A DNA stretch of 64,000 bases. Source: Amaranthus tricolor. Taxonomy: Eukaryota; Streptophyta; Magnoliopsida; Caryophyllales; Amaranthaceae. The stretch spans positions 67,501 to 131,500 of the forward strand of contig NC_080060.1 of NCBI RefSeq assembly GCF_026212465.1. The letters are read 5' to 3'. The notes beneath the pieces are model-generated. The model did no database searches. It had not been told where the DNA came from and worked only from the letters and a program-made list of their open reading frames with translations. The stretch's first letter is position 1. Each line of letters opens with the position of its first letter. The position numbers and the translations under genes were made by a program. Positions 57,960 to 64,000 of this stretch are shown one piece after another.

Positions 57960-58230
57960 GAATCTTTTCCCATAATATAGCAAAAATGAAAAATATTTCT
58001 CACTTTGCATGAAAAAAAAAAGTATTTCCCACAATGTTGTCTACGTGGCAAATTTTTTTTTTTTAAATATTCCAGACAAAACCGCCAAATGAGATGGCGG
58101 TTTGCATTAACCAGTAAACCGCCACATGAAGTAGCGGTTTGGTTAGGGCAAACCGCCATCTCATTTGGCGGTTTTGTCCTAGTAAACCGTCATCTCATGT
58201 GGCGGTTTGCTCTGTGCTTGTCCAGCGTTT
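57960..58230. repeat. MULE terminal inverted repeat, left
   Basis: Contains four alternating-orientation copies of the 'aaaccgccatctcatttggc' motif after an AT-rich outer arm; inverted partner at about 63720-63992. Confidence 0.75.
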
Positions 58231-58427
58231 TACTTTTTTCTTTTAATTCCCATATAGTTAGCGCAACCTGCATTAAACTAGTTCAATATCATCTATTCCA
58301 TAATAATCAACTACGAACTAGCTTGATTTGAAAACATTAATTAAGAAAATAATGCGAAGATATATTACAATCATGGAAAGTGATACAAGAAGTTCAAATC
58401 CTATAAGTGGATACAAAGTTTGTTAAA

Positions 58428-60591
58428 CTATAATCCCCGGCCCCTTTTGTTGTGCGTAACGGTGGATGATGATGGTGTATACTCGTCAACCTCTGCAATG
58501 ACATTAAGAGCAGGAGCTCGTCGTTGACTAGCACGCTGATATGTGATGATCCTTTGCGGAGGCGATGGATGTGAAGGAGGAGTGGTCATGGAAGCTGGAG
58601 GAACGAATGGTGACATAGCACCGGATGTCGATGAGGATCTGGAAGACCGACCTCGAGTAGATGAACGCTTGCGACCTCTTGTGGACCAAGTACATGATCC
58701 TCCGGAAGAGCTACCTCGGTGGGCCGAACTCCGTGGAGAAGGAGTGTGGAATGTGTCATCTACCTGGCCAATGATGGGTGGAGTCAGAATGAGGTACTCA
58801 TACCCCGCCTGACTCAAAGCATCGATCAATGACGCGTCAATGGACCCAAGGGTCTGAGAACATAGCTGATACCCTACATCAACTGGCGATGTAGCGGCCC
58901 GTGAATCGTGTCATTGCATTGTATGAGCACCGATCAGATGCGCTCAGCCTGTATGTTATCATTATATTATTAAAAGATTCACATAAAAGTATTACTATAT
59001 ATTATGAGTGTTAAAAGAAGACGTACCCGTAACGTAGATGTCGAATGGTAATGTGATCCTGGCTGCGCAAATGTGGTGTTCGTTAGGCGTAATATGGAGA
59101 TACGCCTGTACCAATTCATGTACGTACCAGAGCTATGACCAGTGTAGTTATCTCCTCGAACCAATTGAGATGCTCGGTCATTCCACGCATCTACCTGTGA
59201 TCTATGTCGTACGACGTAGTTCTTGTCCCCAGTCCTTCGATTGATAGTTGAGGTTGGGTGTCACAGACATGTAGAATAACCTGCTCCAAACCGAATTGAC
59301 GCATGACACGATCTGGGAGATGTAGTTCGACAATGTCAAAGCAAATAAGTGGAAAACGCGATCTTCAAATCTCATGGCCTGATGTACATATGTGTGGCAG
59401 AGCGTCCATCTTAGCCGCTGTGTAAGGCTGTCATGTCATCTGTAATAGAAATCAATATACTCAGTAATATATACAATTTATTCATAACTAATACAAATAG
59501 TAAATGTTAATAACCTGCTCGTCCCATTGTCGATCAGGTGCGTCTCTGTAGTAGACAAGAGTATGTGGGAAGTGGGACCTCGAAAGATATACACGAAGCC
59601 AGCTGCAAACAAATGAACATTGTTTAATATTTTCATGTATCATAAAATAGTGAAATTTTGAATTTGAATAGTGAATTGAGTGTTGCCACCTTACTGCTAA
59701 AGGATCCATCCCACGACGATGCTGTGAACCTAACACCGGTTCAAAATCCTCCGCGTCATCTTCCTGATCATGTTGCCCAGTGGGTCGAATCGTCCGAATT
59801 ATAGGCCTCCCTATATGAATATGCTCCCACGACCATATCTGTAACAACATCAAACAGCCTCCAATGTCCTTGGTACCCTTACGAGATGCTCGACATAAAT
59901 CACGATACAGATACGCTAGGGTAGCACTTCCCCAACTATACTCATCTACCCGCTCCAAGTCTCCTAATAGAGGGAGATAGATCAATTGCACCGAGTCACC
60001 ACTCTTGTCTGGAAACAAGATGCATTCAAACAGGTACAAAATGTACGCTCGCACATGTCTATCCAACGTAATATCATCCATGTCATCCTCTAGCGCACTA
60101 AAATGCTCTCTAAGCCAAGTTAACTTCAACGACGATCCAGTGATGATCTTCGGCTGTGTGGGGTCTTGAGGGTTTTCTGGCCAAACCCCTAGTAGCTCAT
60201 GAATTAATGCTGACCAATTTCTCTCTCCATGACTTATCACTGCTTGTCCTTCAATGGGCAGTCCCATTATAATTGCCACATCTTGCAACATGATAGTTGC
60301 CTCGCCAACCGTGCGGTGGAAGGTATGAGTCTCCGGCCTCGACCTCTCCACTAATGCAGTGATAAGAGCTCGATCGAGCTCTAAATCCCCGCCCAACAAC
60401 CTGTGAATGTAACTAAAACCAGCTAATTCCACTACCTCTAATACTCTGCCATCCACCTCCCAATGTAACGTACTCGCCTGGTAGTGCTGACGAGTAACCA
60501 ACTGGGTAGTGGAGCCCTCCCAGGCAGCTAAGCTCCTGTATGTCGCCTGAAGCGTAAGCACTGATGGATCAACTGGGCCCGGCATCGCCAT
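58428..60591 (-). pseudogene. Plant mobile domain (PMD, MAIN/MAIL-like) gene inside the right MULE
   Basis: Starts MAMPGPVDPSVLTLQ at 60591. The first exon runs to about 59690 and contains hallmark PMD blocks: 'LELDRALITALVERSRPETH', then TFHRTVGEATIMLQDVA, 'IMGLPIEGQAV', 'LTWLREHF', a 'HVRAYILYLFECILFPDKS' block with 'LPLLGDLERVDEYSWGSATL', and 'GCLMLLQIWSWEHI'. Exon two is 59602-59515. Exon three, from about 59439, has LPDRVMRQFGLEQ and a frame break. The Ser/Arg/Pro-rich tail is 58829-58428. PMD proteins (Arabidopsis MAIN, MAIL1) are nuclear and linked to silencing and meristem integrity. The first exon is fully open over 300 codons, so this part decayed less than the transposase. Confidence 0.85.
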
Positions 60592-60699
60592 TATCGTTTT
60601 TGCATACATAAGTGTTATAAAATTCACAAAAATATTATCAGACTCAACATGATTACAAAATATTAAAAAAAACATACTTTGTTTACCTTCGAGGACACG

Positions 60700-63125
60700 T
60701 TTTCTTATTATGACCACTAAATCCCTAAATGCTACATGTGTTACGAGGACGCGTCGACGATGCATCCATTTCGTTCCGTATACGAGTTGATCGCGGACGA
60801 CCCTTTCCACGCTTAGTTGAGGGATCTGGAACAACTGTAGGAACATTTCAAGGATCACAGGTGAACATGTCTGGAACAGGCATATAGGTCTTCTTATATG
60901 TGGATACGTATTTTGTATTGTGAAACGAAGGGTCCACAAAAGCATCATATGAAATGTTACGAGCTCGACATACTGCAAGAACATGTGAGCACGGTAACTT
61001 GAACATGGTTGGTTTCTGACAGGAGCATGATGTTGCTGTGAGGTCAACCATGTAGCATTTTCCACCTTTTCCCGCTATTCTGTTGCCACAACCAGTGGCG
61101 ACCTCAGATATCCCACGTACTGTGTCATATATCCTAACATCATGAAAGCGTGCTTTTTCAGCATTCTTATCAATCGTATCTGTTGGTTTCTTGGCATACA
61201 CATGTCCATTCTCTAATCTATTTCTCCCTAAATCCCTCCTTGTGGCAAAGTATTCGTTAACCCGGAAGAATGTCATCCTAACCAATGAAGTGATTGGGAC
61301 AATGAAGTGATTGGGAGACACCTGGCCCCCTTCATTACGCCATTGAACGCTTCAAACATGTTAGTAGTTTTCACTCCATATCGATGCCCACCATCATGAA
61401 TCAAAGTCCATTGGCACTCACGAATAGAACCATCCACTAAGTACTTATACGCGTCCTCATCAAACTCTTTAAGGCGATTCATGTAGAAATTATATTTCCG
61501 AATGTCTGTCTGTTCAGAAGCTTTTCCAAATAAGTTTTTAACTGCTATGTTTTTGAACTTCTTATGCATGTTCGAAGCTAGATGACGTTTACAAAACCGA
61601 TGGAATGCAAATGGCTCTTCCCAACCTTTTCCAACTCTATTCATTGCATGCAAAATTTCCTTGTGACGATCAGATATAACACTTAAGCCGTCCCTCTTAG
61701 TGACATAATGCCTTATACAATCTAAGAACCAACTCATGTGTCGTTGCTCTCTCCCTCCACAACGGCAAAGGCAAGTGGGAACAACTGAGAATTTGCATCT
61801 ATCGCCATAGCAATCATAAGTGTGCCTCTGTACTTTCCGTACAAATGTGTACCATCTATAGAAATAAGGGGACGACAGTGGGGAAAACCCTTAATGGATG
61901 GTCCGAAAGCCCAAAAAATTCTCTGAAACATCACTCTGGTAGGATCCATTGTCGGCTGGACTTCCCATTGCACCACTGTTCCTGGATTAGATTGCATTAA
62001 CGCCTGTAGGTACCTTGGAAGCTCCTCAAAGGACTTATCCCAATCCCTAAATACTTCACCTTAAACGCTAGATCAACTCTGATCATATCCACGATAAGAT
62101 CAGCAACAAATTCAGAAGTAAGGAGGAATGGTCATCACTGTAATGTACTGAGCAATCTTGATTATGACCCTTATATCGCACAATCTTAAATGATCTTGTT
62201 CCGGTCATAACAGCTCGCATCCTCCATTCACAACCTATATCCTCCGCGTTAGTGCATTGGTGACGTACTTTGAAGGCTCCGACTCAATTACATGGAAGTT
62301 TCTATTGTTAGAAATTGCCCATGCTTTAACATTCTTCTTAAGGTGGTCTAAAGAGCTAAACTCTTGCCCTATCCTAAAGTCTCCATTTTCATTCATGGAG
62401 TTGTCATCGTTCCAGGTCATCCATGCATCAATTAATCTTTGATCAACCTTATCAATTCTAAGCCAATCTTGAGATGGAGCACCATCTCTAATCGATGCAT
62501 CTAGAGCGTCTCTTTTTTCATCATCCTCTTCTGAATCATAATGAATATGCTTATCCTCATGATCTAAAGAGTCAACCTTGTTCGCATTAAGCCTACCCAA
62601 GTGACTCGTGGAAAAGGTGTTCATTACACCTCCACCAATGCCACATGAATGAGTTGGAGAGGTAAACTCATCCAAGTGCTCATTAACGTAATTTGGGTTA
62701 CTTAACATTTCTGTGAATGTATCATGGCGTACACTAGGACCTGATTCTGGAAGTTCCATGCTAGTCATGACTTCCTTTGCATTATCCAAATTTGCAACCA
62801 ATTCAACATAAACCTCCATTGCCGTTCCAGGGGCTTGTGATGCCGCATAAGCAAGAGCAATTATGCTTTCATCATTCTTAATCAGGACTAACACATTTTT
62901 CCCAGTCACCGGGTATTTCATCTCCATTTTTAACATAAAAGAGTTGCGATCACAACCAATTACATCATAGACTTTGCTAACAAACACCTCAAATGTCGTA
63001 TTTTGACGATGGATAAACATCACTGAATTTAATCCTCCATCATACCCAACATCAGATCCAGTATAACTTACTTCCCCACCCCAATACACTACAATGGGAT
63101 AATGATCCATATTCTGCAAATACAA
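60700..63125 (-). pseudogene. MuDR-type MULE transposase (right copy)
   Basis: On the minus strand: a PB1-like N-terminus and acidic linker (63125-62235); a zinc-ribbon remnant with 'YKGHNQDCS' (about 62150); the DDE core with IDGTHLYGKY (about 61850), ISDRH (about 61680) and an acidic residue in 'NMFEAFNGVMKGARCLP' (about 61350); a SWIM finger 'CSCQKP...LPCSHVLAVCRA' (about 61025-60960); and a 'GHNKKTC' zinc-knuckle piece (about 60710). Lesions: frame loss near 62100-62235, a 1-base loss at about 61735, a 17-bp tandem duplication at about 61280-61315, and stops after CDP (about 60850) and in the knuckle. It has the same domain order as the left MULE. Confidence 0.85.
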
Positions 63126-63719
63126 ACATGTTTTTCATGTGATTTCACATACACTTAATTGTTGATTGTGAGTAAGGGAAGTGTAAATTTGAATATAAGA
63201 ATTTGTGATATTAAGGTATTAGAACACTTATTAGAAGGTTCATTTGAAATATAAAAGCTGAAAATACCATGAATATATACTAAAATCATTAAACTAACCC
63301 TACAAAGTAATAAACTTTCATTGAAGCATTTCATCAAACACTTTATATGCATACAAACCAAATCCTAAAATTCAACTACAAATGTGTAAAATGTAAGCTT
63401 AAATCATGAAAATAAGAGAATGTAACAAACAATCAACGTATTTATAACTTCAATTGAAAACAATAATGAACAAAAAAACAATTTGCATATTGAAAAAAAA
63501 AATAGGGTTTTATTCATACCTTAAATGAGGATGAAAATGAAGTAGTACACACTAGGAGAAGATGGGAATGTAGTTGATTAGTTTAGTTGAATGAGAGGAA
63601 TTGTAAATTTGAAGTAAATGAGAGTGAAGAAACCTTTTTTTTTTTAAGGTCAAACCGACAACAAGAAGTAAAGAGGGAAATGGAGTAAACTGCACAAATG
63701 CTCGACATTCTGTTTTGTA

Positions 63720-63992
63720 CTCCTACAAAAACGCCACTTGAAGTGGCGATTTACCCTATATTATTTATTTTTTTTAAAAAAAGAATTAAAAATTCACAAA
63801 TTGCCATTTCATCTAGCGGTTTACCTCAGATCCTTAAACAAAACCGCCATTTCTTGTAGCGGTTATATTAAAAAAAAAATAATAATAATAATTCACAACT
63901 ATCCTACGTGAACGGTAATGTGAGAAATAGTTCCCCAATTCAAGCATAGTGGGAATTAGTTTTTTAATTTGCAATATTCTGGGAAAATATTC
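63720..63992. repeat. MULE terminal inverted repeat, right
   Basis: Outer arm plus three degenerate 'aaaccgcca..tc.tgtagcggtt' motifs; partner of the left terminus. Confidence 0.7.
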
Positions 63993-64000
63993 TATTTAAG

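Larger units (their letters stand above)
57960..63992 (-). mobile_element. Near-complete MULE carrying transposase plus plant mobile domain
   Basis: Inverted termini: plus strand 'gaatcttttcccataatata' from 57960, and the reverse complement of the right end, 'gaatattttcccagaatatt', ending at 63992. The similarity continues for about 250 bp on each side, including arrays of 'aaaccgccatctcatttggc'-like motifs (58080-58210; 63730-63865). Between them the minus strand encodes a MuDR-type transposase followed by a PMD gene in the same direction. Only eight bases lie beyond the right end, so the 9-bp target duplication cannot be verified; the visible bases do not match 57951-57959 well, so the ends may be off by a few bases. 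Confidence 0.8.

Noticed and set aside
57960..64000. 9-bp target duplication for the right MULE
   Set aside because: Only eight bases remain after the right terminus and they do not match 57951-57959 convincingly; cannot be claimed.

Overview
This is plant nuclear DNA: AT-rich, with compact GT-AG exons inside large intergenic and intronic blocks of transposon debris. The host genes have typical eudicot orthologues. Repeated 'gagacggtctca'-type motifs at 9.4-10.4 kb made me think of Caryophyllales, but the species is an inference I cannot confirm.

Layout. (1) 1-9.1 kb is accessory DNA. It holds a decayed ITS1-5.8S-ITS2 fragment on the minus strand and a Mutator-like element (MULE) whose transposase gene runs into a plant mobile domain (PMD) remnant. 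That gene is split by a 3.7-kb solo LTR with a perfect 5-bp target duplication (ATCAT). A CACTA end with an Ulp1-like protease terminus follows, then a (TA)77 tract, a ~170-180-bp tandem repeat and telomere-like repeats. (2) 9.5-17.8 kb is a badly decayed Ty3/gypsy-like element, interrupted by a 1449-bp non-autonomous MULE with a perfect 9-bp target duplication and a PMD C-terminal exon. (3) 18.1-21.0 kb is a mariner/Stowaway-ended 2.9-kb element. (4) 21.8-32.6 kb is a 31-exon PepN-type M1 aminopeptidase gene (MPA1 type, 963 aa). (5) 32.7-37.6 kb holds a second copy of the gypsy 3' region and a second, inverted copy of the solo-LTR family. (6) 38.5-39.1 kb is a single-exon plant-specific gene with a Stowaway MITE just upstream. 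(7) 39.4-48.3 kb is an 11-exon mitochondrial aldehyde dehydrogenase (ALDH2B, 526 aa) with a full-length but dead Copia element in intron 10. (8) 48.9-56.6 kb, minus strand, is a 6-exon Raf-like kinase (363 aa) whose introns carry RTE-type LINE and Copia relics. (9) 58.0-64.0 kb is a nearly complete MULE (transposase plus PMD) with long inverted termini.

The four host genes appear intact at every splice junction I could trace. They do not form a pathway: proteolysis, aldehyde oxidation, kinase signalling and one unknown. The theme of the window is PMD-carrying MULEs in three states of decay, representing at least two terminal families, surrounded by nested insertions that can be ordered by their target duplications. 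The best host-gene observation is a run of micro-exons in the aminopeptidase, one only 5 nt long, beside the exon that encodes the catalytic tyrosine. All coordinates were read by eye; splice junctions were checked by frame arithmetic, not by transcripts.
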